DNA of 64,000 nt from Xiamenia xianingshaonis (GTDB lineage Bacteria > Actinomycetota > Coriobacteriia > Coriobacteriales > Eggerthellaceae). The notes under the pieces were generated by a model that searched no databases, was not told the origin of the DNA, and saw only the letters and a list, made by a program, of their open reading frames with translations. Positions 8,853-17,236 of the stretch are shown one piece after another. The stretch lies in assembly GCF_017945865.1 (NCBI RefSeq), contig NZ_CP072829.1, forward strand, positions 1,116,001 through 1,180,000, read 5' to 3'. The translations under genes and the position numbers were made by a program. Every line of letters begins with the position of its first letter. Positions within the stretch are counted from its first letter, which is position 1.

Positions 8853-8853
8853 C

Positions 8854-10170
8854 ATGTCTGAATTTCATGTTGCCGGCAAGCCTTCGACGCTTGGCGAGTT
8901 CGACGAGGTGCGCGAGCGGGCCATCCTCGTTGGCGTAGACCGGCCTGGCCTGCCGTGGAGCTTGGAGTCGTCCATGGCCGAGCTTGAACGCCTGGTTGAC
9001 ACGGCCGGCGCCGACGTGGTCGGATCGACGACCCAGCGTCTCGACGCGCCGAATCCGCGCACGTTCGTAGGCAGCGGCAAGGCCGAAGAAATATCCGAGC
9101 TGTGTCGCACGCTCGAAGCCGACCTGGTGGTGTTCGACGACGAGCTGACGCCCTCGCAACAAGCCAACCTCGAAAAGATCGTGGGCAAGCCGGTGAAGGT
9201 CATCGACCGCACGGCGCTCATTTTGGACATCTTCGCATTGCATGCCACCACCAAAGAAGGCCGGTTGCAGGTGCGTCTGGCCCAAAACCAGTACTTGCTG
9301 CCTCGTCTGCGAGGCATGTGGCAGCACTTGGCGTCCAACCGCATGGGCGGCGGCGTGGGATCGCGCTTCGGCGAAGGCGAAAGCCAGCTGGAAGTGGACC
9401 GCCGCATGGTGCGCAAGCGCATCACCTCCATCAAGCGCGAACTGGCCCATGTGGCTGACGTGCGGCACGTGCAGCGCATCGGACGGGCTAGCAGCGGCAT
9501 GTTCAAGGTGTCGCTCGCAGGTTACACGAATGCCGGCAAGTCGAGCCTGCTCAACGCGCTCACCGGCGCCGACGTGCTGGCCTACGACAAGCTGTTCGCC
9601 ACGCTTGATTCGACCACCCGCAAGTACGAGCTGCCCGAAGGCCGCGAAATCACGCTGACCGACACGGTCGGCTTCATCCAGAAGCTGCCAACGACGCTGG
9701 TCGAGGCGTTCAAATCGACCTTGGACGAAATATCCGGGTCCGACCTGGTGCTGCACGTCGTGGACGCCTCGTCGCCCGAATACGAAGACCAGATAGAAGC
9801 CGTCGACCTGGTGCTTGAACAGATCGGGGCAGAACGTTTGCCGCGCCTGGTGGTGTTCAACAAGATAGACCTGCTTCAGCCCGAAGAGCTTGCCGCCTTG
9901 AAGCATCGCCACGAAACAAGCCTGTACGTGTCCGCAAAAACGAGCGAGGGCACGAAAGACCTGGTGAACCGCATTGCGCAAGTTGCCTCGGCGCAGGACG
10001 AGCACCTTGAGGTGGTCATCCCCTTCGCCCAAGGCGACTTGGTTTCGCTTGCACACGAGCGATGCCGCATCCTGTCAGAAACCTTCGAGGAAGACGGCAC
10101 GCACCTCACGCTGCTGGCAAGTCCCGCCTACCAGGCTGCGCTCGAGCCGTACAGCGTAAGGAAGGAATGA
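8854..10170 (+). CDS. hflX: GTPase HflX
   Basis: 438 residues. HflX is a ribosome-binding GTPase that splits stalled 70S particles under stress. The N-terminal HflX domain has the Gly-rich region (NRMGGGVGSRFGEGESQLE near 164-182) and a helical linker. The G domain carries the P-loop GYTNAGKSSLLNALTG (about 224), switch II DTVGFIQKLPTTLVEAFKS and NKID. A C-terminal domain of about 60 residues follows. The frame is intact and of normal length. The leader has a promoter, a 4-codon frame and an SD-masking hairpin, so expression is probably controlled at translation or by ribosome stalling. Confidence 0.95.
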   Translation: MSEFHVAGKPSTLGEFDEVRERAILVGVDRPGLPWSLESSMAELERLVDTAGADVVGSTTQRLDAPNPRTFVGSGKAEEISELCRTLEADLVVFDDELTPSQQANLEKIVGKPVKVIDRTALILDIFALHATTKEGRLQVRLAQNQYLLPRLRGMWQHLASNRMGGGVGSRFGEGESQLEVDRRMVRKRITSIKRELAHVADVRHVQRIGRASSGMFKVSLAGYTNAGKSSLLNALTGADVLAYDKLFATLDSTTRKYELPEGREITLTDTVGFIQKLPTTLVEAFKSTLDEISGSDLVLHVVDASSPEYEDQIEAVDLVLEQIGAERLPRLVVFNKIDLLQPEELAALKHRHETSLYVSAKTSEGTKDLVNRIAQVASAQDEHLEVVIPFAQGDLVSLAHERCRILSETFEEDGTHLTLLASPAYQAALEPYSVRKE

Positions 10171-10176
10171 CCCTCA

Positions 10177-10204
10177 CGCACGCCTGCTTTACCGCAGGCG
10201 TGCG
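10177..10204. terminator. perfect hairpin between convergent hflX and lexA
   Basis: CGCACGCCTGC and GCAGGCGTGCG form an 11-bp perfect stem with a 6-base loop seven bases after the hflX stop. There is no T-run on either strand. Probably a 3'-end stabiliser or weak terminator. Confidence 0.5.
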
Positions 10205-10247
10205 ACGGCGGCAAAGCCTACAGCAGACGAAGCAGATGGCAAATCGA

Positions 10248-10315
10248 CTCTTGCAGGTGCATCCTGAGTTTCGCGCCTGCAAGAGGCCTTGGAGCCTTCC
10301 ACAGCCTCTTGCAGG
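10248..10315. repeat. three-arm inverted repeat between hflX and lexA
   Basis: CTCTTGCAGG (10248-10257), CCTGCAAGAGG (10276-10286) and CCTCTTGCAGG (10305-10315). The middle arm can pair with either outer arm, giving two mutually exclusive stems. It lies downstream of both convergent genes. Purpose unknown; it could be a 3'-end or mobile repeat remnant. Confidence 0.5.
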
Positions 10316-10340
10316 CATGGCCATGCTCTGACGCTTGAGC

Positions 10341-10973
10341 CTACAAGCGGCGGAACACCGCAACGACCTTGCCGGCGATGGCGCAGTCGGTCGTGAAGAT
10401 GGGCTCCATCGTGGAGTTTTCCGGCTGCAAGCGAATGCGGTCGTCCTCCTTGAAGAATCGCTTCACGGTGGCGCCGTCGTCGATGATGGCCACGACGATG
10501 TCCCCGTTCTTTGCGACCTGCTGCTCTTTGACGACCACATAATCGCCGTCGTTGATGCCGGCCTCGATCATGGATTCGCCGCGCACGGACAGCATGAAGG
10601 AAGGGGAGTCGCCCACGATGTCGACCGGCAACGGGAGAAAGTCGGTGATGTTCTCGTCTGCCAAAATAGGCATGCCAGCGGCCACGTCGCCCACGAGCGG
10701 CACGCTGACCACGTTGTTGTACACCGCGCCGTGCGTCACCTCGCCGCCTTCGCCATGCTGGTAGGCGAGTGCGATGGAGCGAGACTTGAGCGGATCGCGC
10801 TTGATGTAGCCTTTTTCCTCAAGCGCCCGCAAATGGACATGAACCGTCGAAGGAGACGAAAGCCCTAGGCTTTGACACACTTCTCGAACGGTCGGCCCAT
10901 ACCCCTTCTCTTCGATGCAGGCCTCGATGCATTCGAGAACGGCACGCTGCCGCTTGGTTATCTTGTCGGGCAT
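10341..10973 (-). CDS. lexA: LexA repressor
   Basis: 210 residues from the ATG preceded by GAAAGGA (a GTG 27 bases earlier has no ribosome site). LexA represses the SOS regulon and cleaves itself when RecA is activated. A winged-helix DNA-binding domain occupies about residues 1-65 (TKRQRAVLECIEACIEEKGY start). The cleavage site is Ala99-Gly100 in DVAAGMP, and the catalytic dyad is Ser134 (RGESM) with Lys171 (TVKRF). All residues for self-cleavage are intact. Two operator-like sites in its own promoter indicate autoregulation. Confidence 0.96.
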   Translation of the reverse strand: MPDKITKRQRAVLECIEACIEEKGYGPTVREVCQSLGLSSPSTVHVHLRALEEKGYIKRDPLKSRSIALAYQHGEGGEVTHGAVYNNVVSVPLVGDVAAGMPILADENITDFLPLPVDIVGDSPSFMLSVRGESMIEAGINDGDYVVVKEQQVAKNGDIVVAIIDDGATVKRFFKEDDRIRLQPENSTMEPIFTTDCAIAGKVVAVFRRL

Positions 10974-11012
10974 CGGGCATCCTTTCTCTTCGTCGGACAC
11001 ATATTTCTAAAA

Positions 11013-11057
11013 CGAATTTATGTACGCTTATTATAATCGAACATTGGTACTATGCAA
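11013..11057 (-). promoter_or_regulatory. lexA promoter with two LexA-box-like operators
   Basis: Reading the minus strand: TTGCAT (11052-11057), 16 bases, TATAAT (11030-11035). CGAACATTGGTACT (11038-11051) lies exactly in the spacer, and CGAATTTATGTACG (11013-11026) lies just downstream of the -10. Both resemble the Gram-positive LexA box (CGAAC-N4-GTTC type, with GTAC as second half) and start 25 bases apart. Confidence 0.65.
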
Positions 11058-11210
11058 GCAAAAAATAAGGAATGTTTCAACACAGCCGGAAAGGGTGGCT
11101 TCTCATCGTTTTTTATCGGACGAACGATTCTTTTTTCGTAAGAAACGGTAGCGGGCAGAATGCTTTCCCAGGCTTATGCTACGCTGATTTTCTATCGGAG
11201 AGGAGCAATG

Positions 11211-11666
11211 ATGCGGTGTCCTACGTGCGGAGCGTCGGAGTCGAAAGTCGTCGACTCGCGGCCCTCTGAAGACGATCTTTCCATCAGGCGCCGTCGCCAA
11301 TGCCTTGGGTGTGGGCGCCGTTTCACCACCTATGAGCGGCTCGGCGACAACCCGCTCATCGTTGTGAAGTCCGACGGCTCGTCGGAGGCTTACGACCGCG
11401 AAAAACTCATGCGCGGCCTGCTCATCGCCTGCGCGAAACGCCCGGTGTCGCCCGAGCAGATCGGCACGCTCATTGACGGCATCGAAAACGATTTGCGCAA
11501 CGCTTCTGTCGGGGAGATCCGTTCGGCGGACCTGGGCGATCTGGTGCTGCAAAAGCTTTCGGGGTTCGACGAAGTGGCTTACGTGCGATTTGCGAGCGTG
11601 TACAAGGACTTTCAAAGCCTAGAAGAATTTGCGAGCGCATTGGAGGCATTTCGCCGCCATGAATGA
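11211..11666 (+). CDS. nrdR: transcriptional repressor NrdR
   Basis: 151 residues. NrdR is a zinc-ribbon and ATP-cone repressor of ribonucleotide reductase genes. The zinc ribbon shows CPTC near the start and CLGCGRRF about residue 31. The ATP-cone spans about 46-136 and begins PLIVVKSDGSSEAYDREKL. The start is ambiguous between two consecutive ATGs behind GGAGAGGAG; the second gives MRCP, the standard NrdR start, and better spacing. It overlaps dut by eight bases, joining two genes of dNTP balance. Family role is well established; its target genes are not in the window. Confidence 0.95.
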   Translation: MRCPTCGASESKVVDSRPSEDDLSIRRRRQCLGCGRRFTTYERLGDNPLIVVKSDGSSEAYDREKLMRGLLIACAKRPVSPEQIGTLIDGIENDLRNASVGEIRSADLGDLVLQKLSGFDEVAYVRFASVYKDFQSLEEFASALEAFRRHE

Positions 11667-12108
11667 AGTACGCCTGAACGTGCAGCGTCTGAACGACGCG
11701 CTGCCGATGCCGCGCTATGCCTATCCGGGGGACGCGGGCCTTGACCTGCGCTCATCCATCGCGGCAACCATTGAGCCTGGTGGGCGCCTGTGCGTGCCGA
11801 CCGGGATTGCCGTCGCCATTCCCGCTGGATATGCGGGGTTCGTTCTGCCCAGAAGCGGGCTTGCGAAAAACCACGGCATCGGCGTCGTCAATGCGCCCGG
11901 CTTGATCGACAGCAATTATCGTGGCGAGGTATGCGTGATTCTCCATAATTCCGACACAAATGAGTCGTTTACTATCGAAGTCGGAGACCGCATCGCGCAG
12001 CTTGTCGTGCTTGCCGTGCCGACGGTTGAGCTTGTCGAGGTCGACCGTTTGGATGAAACGCAACGAAACGCCGGCGGCTTTGGCAGTTCCGGTCTCCGTG
12101 ACCTATAG
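11659..12108 (+). CDS. dut: deoxyuridine 5'-triphosphate nucleotidohydrolase
   Basis: 149 residues. It hydrolyses dUTP to dUMP and pyrophosphate, keeping uracil out of DNA and supplying dTMP synthesis. All five trimeric dUTPase motifs are seen in order: PGDAGLDL, PRSGLAKNHGI, NAPGLIDSNYRGEV (catalytic Asp), GDRIAQLVV and the C-terminal GGFGSSG that closes over the site. The ATG overlaps the nrdR stop, so translation is coupled. Confidence 0.96.
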   Translation: MNEVRLNVQRLNDALPMPRYAYPGDAGLDLRSSIAATIEPGGRLCVPTGIAVAIPAGYAGFVLPRSGLAKNHGIGVVNAPGLIDSNYRGEVCVILHNSDTNESFTIEVGDRIAQLVVLAVPTVELVEVDRLDETQRNAGGFGSSGLRDL

Positions 12109-12144
12109 GGTGAACAATGTCCGAGTCGAGTAGTCAGGTTTGCC

Positions 12145-12552
12145 ATGAACGATCCGATGCCTCCTGCGCCTCATGAAAACAGCCGCGTGCTGCCGCCTGA
12201 CGAATCGACGCTGAAGCGGGCACGCACCATGATACTTGTCGGCAACATCGCCGGTCCTGTGTCGCTGTTCGTTGGCGGCATTCTTCTTGGCAGCGTGGGG
12301 CTTGCGTGCGCTGCCGTCGCGAGGCGCAACGTCGCATCGATTGCGGAACGCGAAGGCGCGTTTCAGCCGACAGCGCAAATGATGCGGCGCTCGGCGACCA
12401 TTGCCATGGTGATCTGCCTTGTCGCCATTGCCATCAACCTGGTGACGGCAATTGTGTTGTTTCCGCAGGTCATGGAAGCTGTGCAGAGCGGCAACTTTGC
12501 GAATCTCGGCCTCGGCGGAGCGACGAGCGGCGCTACGACGACGTGGGGGTAA
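12145..12552 (+). CDS. hypothetical small membrane protein
   Basis: 135 residues with two hydrophobic helices (about 28-56 and 85-110) separated by a basic loop, a Pro-rich N terminus and a Gly/Ala/Thr-rich C terminus. The layout resembles DUF4190-type two-helix proteins of actinobacteria, but the match is only at the level of topology. It lies 36 bases after dut without a convincing SD. Function unknown. About 275 bases without a recognisable gene follow before menA. Confidence 0.6.
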   Translation: MNDPMPPAPHENSRVLPPDESTLKRARTMILVGNIAGPVSLFVGGILLGSVGLACAAVARRNVASIAEREGAFQPTAQMMRRSATIAMVICLVAIAINLVTAIVLFPQVMEAVQSGNFANLGLGGATSGATTTWG

Positions 12553-12827
12553 AATCAGCGCATCGACATCGGCGAACGCGACGGCATTGTGCTGCCATTG
12601 CGTATACAATTATCGATAATACATGTTATGTAAACTAATACCAGCACGCCGACGCGCCGACCGCCCGCCGCTTCCGTTCCGAGCTAATTGCATTCCCTCA
12701 AGTCTTCAACCGTACCGATTTCGCCACAGCAGGCCGCAATCGGCACAGCGGCGCAGATGACGGCTCCTTTCGCGCGGCATGGTGGCTATAATAAAGCGGT
12801 TTCCTCACTGAAAGCAAAGGACTTGTT

Positions 12828-13751
12828 GTGACCGCGCAATCGCTCAAAAACGCCTACGACCCGCTTACGCCGACGATGATGCTGCAGTTGGCGGCACCCC
12901 ACACCTGGCCGGCCGCCATTCTCCCCTGTTTCGTGGCGTATGCCGCAGCGTCGGTTGCGACAAGCCCGTCCCTGGTCATGGCGTGCGTGCTCTTGGCTAT
13001 CTGCATTCTCATGCAATCGGCCGTCAACGCGTTCAACGACTACTATGACTTCGTGAAGGAAGCCGATTCGGCCGACGACAACGTGGATCCTACCGACGCC
13101 GTGCTCGTGTACAACAACGTGAACCCGAAACATGCCCTTGCGCTCGCCGTCGGGCTGCTGGTCGCCGCGTTTGCGCTCGGCGCTTACGTCATCTGGGTTG
13201 CCGGGTTGATTCCGCTTGCCATCGGATGCATCGGCGCGCTGTTCGTCGTGTGCTACTCGGCGGGCAAGACGCCCATCTCGTATCTGCCGCTTGGCGAGGT
13301 CGCAAGCGGCGTGGTCATGGGCGGGCTCATTCCGCTGGCGTGCTACCAGGCGCTGACCGGCACGTTTTCTTGGCTCGCGCTGCTGTGGGCCGCCCCGACC
13401 GTCATCGGCGTGGGGCTCATCATGATGACGAACAACACCTGCGACATCGAGAAGGACGTCGAAGCGAAGCGGCACACGCTGCCGGTCGTGCTGGGGCGGG
13501 CGCGGGCCGTGCGCACCTACCATGCGCTCATTGTCGCATGGTTTGCAGCCATCGTCGCGCTGACGGCTGCCTGGTTTTCAAAAGGCCTGATCGTTTGCGT
13601 GTTCATGGTGCTTGCCGGCTGGCCGATCGCCAAGGCGCTGTGGAACAATCCGCTCGTCGCGGCAAGCCGTATCGGCGCGATGGGCCAGATCGCCAGCTTG
13701 AACGTCGTGCTCGGGGCATTCTACGGGGCCGCCGTTCTCGCCTGCGCCTAA
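12828..13751 (+). CDS. menA: UbiA-family prenyltransferase, probable 1,4-dihydroxy-2-naphthoate polyprenyltransferase
   Basis: 307 residues with eight to nine hydrophobic helices. The first Asp-rich motif is NAFNDYYDFVKEAD (about 63-76) and the second NNTCDIEKDVEAKRHT (about 204-219), which bind Mg-prenyl diphosphate. Among UbiA members the pattern fits MenA, which attaches the isoprenoid tail in menaquinone synthesis at the membrane. The start is GTG after AAAGGA, and a TATAAT lies at 12787-12792. No other men gene is in the window, so the exact quinone substrate is inferred. Menaquinone would link the hydrogenase and the molybdenum reductase encoded nearby. Confidence 0.85.
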   Translation: MTAQSLKNAYDPLTPTMMLQLAAPHTWPAAILPCFVAYAAASVATSPSLVMACVLLAICILMQSAVNAFNDYYDFVKEADSADDNVDPTDAVLVYNNVNPKHALALAVGLLVAAFALGAYVIWVAGLIPLAIGCIGALFVVCYSAGKTPISYLPLGEVASGVVMGGLIPLACYQALTGTFSWLALLWAAPTVIGVGLIMMTNNTCDIEKDVEAKRHTLPVVLGRARAVRTYHALIVAWFAAIVALTAAWFSKGLIVCVFMVLAGWPIAKALWNNPLVAASRIGAMGQIASLNVVLGAFYGAAVLACA

Positions 13752-13898
13752 TGCTGACTAATTTCATCAGCGTTCGCTTCTTTTCAGCGTGTACCAGACG
13801 CCCGCCGAAAGCCCTGCCGTCCGTTGGGGTAAGGCTCGTCGTCGAAACGACAGGCGCTCCCCTGCCCGCTGCGCAGCGTCCGTGCTCCCAGAACATGC

Positions 13899-15485
13899 TT
13901 ACGCCTCGTCTTCCACGGAGTGCCGCGCCTCGTCTACCAGCCCGATGAGCTCTTGCTGGGAATGCACGTCGAGCTTCGTGTACAGGTTGCGCGTGTGGGT
14001 GCGCACGGTGTTCCATGAGATGTGCAGCTTCTCGGCCGTTGCGTTCGCGTCGTAGCCTCGCGCAAGACAGCGCAGCACGTCGGTTTCGCGCGGAGAGAGC
14101 CCGTACGACGCAGCGATGGCCTGGGTGGCCTCTTGGAACAGCCCCTTGTGCACGATCTGCGTCTCTACCGGCTCGGACGCCTCGCTTGCCTCGGCCTGCT
14201 CGACTTCGCGGCTGATCAGGTCCTCAAGGGAGGGCACGTCGCCGCCCGACCCGAACAGCAAGTCGAGCTCCCGTTCGGAAAAAATAAGAAACGCGCAGGC
14301 CAGCACGGCGAACGCCATGGTCATGTACGGGATGGTGTCGCCGAACGCGCTCAACAGCTCGCCGAACACTCGAGACCCGAAGAGCCACCCGACGCCGCTG
14401 CCAGCCAGATAGCAGCCGAATCCCAGGCCGAACACCCGCAGAGCGGCCACGTTGCGCTGGTAGGCGATGATGGAAAGCACGCACCACAAGAACAGCTCGA
14501 ACAGGTAGCAGAGAAACGCGTTGACCCTGATGAGGTCGAGCGGCAGCGCGGACACCATCGGCAGGCACGACACGAGCGCGACGCTCACCACCATGACGAC
14601 CGAATAGATGCGCCCGAAATTGAGGCGCGCGCCGCCGGTGGCCGCGACGAATCCAGCCATGCCGATGGTCAAAAACAACAACAGCTCCATGACGACGCTC
14701 GTGTCGCCGGCGGTGTTTTCAACGGGCGCATGCTGCACGGTGGCGGACCGCACCGTGTACATGATGAGCGAAAACACGAACACGACCGCCATGAGCTTGG
14801 AAAACGACACCGGCAGGTCGGTGCGCCCGCTGCTTCGAAGCGGGTCTTTGGCCTGGGGCCGCACCGCATTGTCGAGGTTGGCGGGCAGCACGGAAAGCAG
14901 CGCTGCAACAAGCGGACTTCCCACGAACACGATAATGCCGATAAGCGACGGCCCGCCTTTGATCGGCGCCCACTCCGGACCTCCGACAACCACGAAGAAA
15001 CTGACGGCCACCAGCGAAAACGACAGTGCCGTGTAGGTGGTCATGCGAATGGGAGGCAGGCCGCTGTAGAGCGATCCGCAGTGCAGGCACAGCACGCCAA
15101 GTCCCAGGCCGCCTAGAACGCCGCTCATATAGAACAGCGCCCGTATCACTTCGTACGGCAGCACCGGCATGAGATAGTACGGCCCGATGGCGATGACGAT
15201 GAAGCAGCCCAAAGACGCCACGATGCCGCCAGCCACGACAGCTCGCGGCATCGCAAGCGCTTTGGCGACGCGCGGGGGGCTGAAAACGGAAAACAGCAGC
15301 AGAAACGCAAAAGACAGCGTGAGCGTCACGAACAAGGTAGAAATGTTCTCGCCGTTCATTTCCGTGTCGGACAGCCACACGGTGCCGCTGCTCATCAGAT
15401 GCGTGTCCGCCATCCACAGGCCCAACGACAAGAAAGGCAGGATGGGACAGGCGGACACCAGCCTCTGAAGCGGTCCTTCTTTCAC
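13899..15485 (-). CDS. membrane-bound LuxR-family transcriptional regulator
   Basis: About 528 residues: roughly twelve hydrophobic helices (residues 15-430) fused to a C-terminal LuxR helix-turn-helix (SPRETDVLRCLARGYDANAT, then VRTHTRNLYTKLDV). This architecture is common in Eggerthellaceae next to molybdenum reductases, where such proteins are thought to sense the substrate at the membrane and switch on the adjacent operon. GTG is chosen because GAAGG lies upstream; a TTG seven codons earlier has no ribosome site. It is the last gene of the module and reads in the same direction, behind torD and the heme protein. There is no receiver domain, so activation is by ligand or membrane signal rather than phosphorylation. 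Confidence 0.88.
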   Translation of the reverse strand: MKEGPLQRLVSACPILPFLSLGLWMADTHLMSSGTVWLSDTEMNGENISTLFVTLTLSFAFLLLFSVFSPPRVAKALAMPRAVVAGGIVASLGCFIVIAIGPYYLMPVLPYEVIRALFYMSGVLGGLGLGVLCLHCGSLYSGLPPIRMTTYTALSFSLVAVSFFVVVGGPEWAPIKGGPSLIGIIVFVGSPLVAALLSVLPANLDNAVRPQAKDPLRSSGRTDLPVSFSKLMAVVFVFSLIMYTVRSATVQHAPVENTAGDTSVVMELLLFLTIGMAGFVAATGGARLNFGRIYSVVMVVSVALVSCLPMVSALPLDLIRVNAFLCYLFELFLWCVLSIIAYQRNVAALRVFGLGFGCYLAGSGVGWLFGSRVFGELLSAFGDTIPYMTMAFAVLACAFLIFSERELDLLFGSGGDVPSLEDLISREVEQAEASEASEPVETQIVHKGLFQEATQAIAASYGLSPRETDVLRCLARGYDANATAEKLHISWNTVRTHTRNLYTKLDVHSQQELIGLVDEARHSVEDEA

Positions 15486-15607
15486 GAGAGGCCGCCCTTC
15501 AAACAAGAAAGCCCTGACGGCCGCCGGTCGAACGGGCGCAGCGCAAAGAAGCTTGCATATGTCGGCCGGCTGGTCATCAGGGCTTTTCCAAAGACTCGGC
15601 AGGTGCC

Positions 15608-16336
15608 TTACGCCTCAAGCGGCTCGTCGAACGAGGCGGACGCAACCGACGCGCCTGCCGGTCCGCCGGCCCGCTTGTCGGACAGCGCGCGGGCGACGCG
15701 CCACACGAGGTACACGCCGAACACGACCGAATACACGGCCACCGACACGATGGCCGCCTGGCCGCCGCGCATGGCCGAAGGCCCGAGCATGAGCAGCAGG
15801 TGCACGTACACCAGCCCAAAGAACGGATAGGCGAGCTTTTGCACCTTCTTCCACGTCTCGGTCTTCATGGCCTTCTTCACGAAGCCGAAGCTCGTGACGC
15901 CCAGCACGATGAGCAGGATCAAAATGACGATGGCAAGCACGAAGGCCGCCATGACGTTCGAGGTCACCGCGGCGCCTGAAGTGACGCGCGGCATGTACGA
16001 CATGAGATAGACCACGCAGTGCCCAAGCGACAAGATCCACGCGATGATGGACAGCTCGGCGCGGATGGGCTTGAACCACGTGTAGGGCTTGCTCCCCTTT
16101 TTGAAGCAGCCGATGTACATGACCAGGACGAACATGGCCAGCGGCAGCATGCAGGTCTGTATGAGCTCGAACATGGCGAGCCACAGCCACCGCGGCACCT
16201 CAAAATACGAGCAGGCCACGAACAGAACGTCGATGCCCACCGCCAACGCGTAAAACACCATCGGCGCCTTGTGAATGGGGTTGCGCAGAAGGGCGCAGGC
16301 GACGACGGTGCCGATCATGATCAAGGCGAATTCCAT
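15608..16336 (-). CDS. ferric-reductase-like heme membrane protein, probable electron-transfer subunit
   Basis: 242 residues with six to seven membrane helices. His22, His106 (SLGHCVVYLMSY) and His179 (LVYVHLLLML) are placed as in YedZ/MsrQ and ferric-reductase-like transmembrane proteins, where histidines hold b-type heme. The KKVQKLAYPFFGLVYVHLL segment is especially like that family. It would take electrons from menaquinol to the exported ferredoxin and molybdenum subunits, the job usually done by NrfD/DmsC, which is absent here. It starts five bases after torD with GGGGGAG. Function is inferred from topology, histidines and neighbours. Confidence 0.65.
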   Translation of the reverse strand: MEFALIMIGTVVACALLRNPIHKAPMVFYALAVGIDVLFVACSYFEVPRWLWLAMFELIQTCMLPLAMFVLVMYIGCFKKGSKPYTWFKPIRAELSIIAWILSLGHCVVYLMSYMPRVTSGAAVTSNVMAAFVLAIVILILLIVLGVTSFGFVKKAMKTETWKKVQKLAYPFFGLVYVHLLLMLGPSAMRGGQAAIVSVAVYSVVFGVYLVWRVARALSDKRAGGPAGASVASASFDEPLEA

Positions 16337-16341
16337 GGCGC

Positions 16342-17094
16342 TTACTCCCCCTCTTCGACGGCCTGGTCGGCCAGTTCGGCGAGAATGCTGTCAAGCAGCT
16401 CGGCATCTTCCTGGAAAAAGCCCTTGCTGATTTTCAGAATGCCCCGGTAAAAGCGCGTTTCCAACAGCAAAAGCGCCAGGTCCTGCAGCGAATCGAACCA
16501 CGACAGGATGTGGTCGGCCAGGAAGTCTCGCGAAATCTTGACCTGCTCGGCGGCCGCTTCCACGTCGTTCTGCTCAAGCGCTTCGATGATGCGCTCCGAC
16601 AGGATGGCCATGAACTCGCACATGAACGACAGGTGGTCGTCCGGGTAGTCGTAGCCGGCCGCCCGCTCCACGCGGTTTTGCCGGTACAGGGTGAACACCT
16701 CGTGATAGGAATCCTGGAACATGAGCCCTTCGGCGCTCGTGTGCACCGACTCGTAGGGCACGGCGTAGCGGCCCTTCCACGAAGAGGTGCCGGCAAAGGC
16801 AGACGTGAAGTCGACGGCCAGCTCTTGCCGCGTGCCGCTGTGGCGTTTGCGCAGATAGCGCGTCACGTCGTTCCAGCCGTCGGCGAACAGCTCGTTCATG
16901 TCGGCATAGGCCGACACGTCCAGGCCGGCGATGTTCTCGATCTGCTCGGCCGTCAGCGGCCTGAAATAGATGGCTGCCAGCAAGTCATAGAAGGCGGCTC
17001 GGCCGCGAAGGGCTCCTATGATCTGCTCGATCAGCTCGGCATCCGTTTGAGGCTCGCTGGCCTCCCCGGAAGCAAGAATCTCTTCATCGGCCAT
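16342..17094 (-). CDS. TorD/DmsD-family molybdoenzyme chaperone
   Basis: 250 residues, nearly all helical. Such chaperones hold the apo-molybdoenzyme and its Tat signal until cofactor is inserted. The family pattern is recognised in the RAAFYDLLAAIYFRPLT start, the VPYESVHTSAEGLMFQDSY core, and DHLSFMCEFMAIL followed by FLADHILSWF. The ATG used follows AGGGG; a TTG one codon earlier is possible. It is separated from the ferredoxin gene by a terminator and a TATTAT -10, so it can be made independently of the enzyme. The partner is almost certainly the Tat-exported subunit upstream. Confidence 0.9.
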   Translation of the reverse strand: MADEEILASGEASEPQTDAELIEQIIGALRGRAAFYDLLAAIYFRPLTAEQIENIAGLDVSAYADMNELFADGWNDVTRYLRKRHSGTRQELAVDFTSAFAGTSSWKGRYAVPYESVHTSAEGLMFQDSYHEVFTLYRQNRVERAAGYDYPDDHLSFMCEFMAILSERIIEALEQNDVEAAAEQVKISRDFLADHILSWFDSLQDLALLLLETRFYRGILKISKGFFQEDAELLDSILAELADQAVEEGE

Positions 17095-17137
17095 CAAACC
17101 ACCCCTCTCTCTCCTGGTATCTCCCTATAATAGCACT

Positions 17138-17187
17138 CAAAAAAGCGCTCCCCGGCAGAAGAGGTGGGAGGGATCCTGCCGGGGAGC
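17138..17187 (-). terminator. intrinsic terminator inside the molybdoenzyme cluster
   Basis: A perfect 12-bp stem (GCTCCCCGGCAG and CTGCCGGGGAGC) with a 17-base loop followed on the minus strand by GCGC and six Ts. It lies between the ferredoxin subunit and torD. A TATTAT just beyond it (17127-17132, minus strand) could start a separate torD-heme protein-luxR transcript. Confidence 0.85.
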
Positions 17188-17236
17188 ATATCAGTACCAC
17201 GGGGCCGGAACGACCCCGTTGGTAGGCTGGGTCAGG

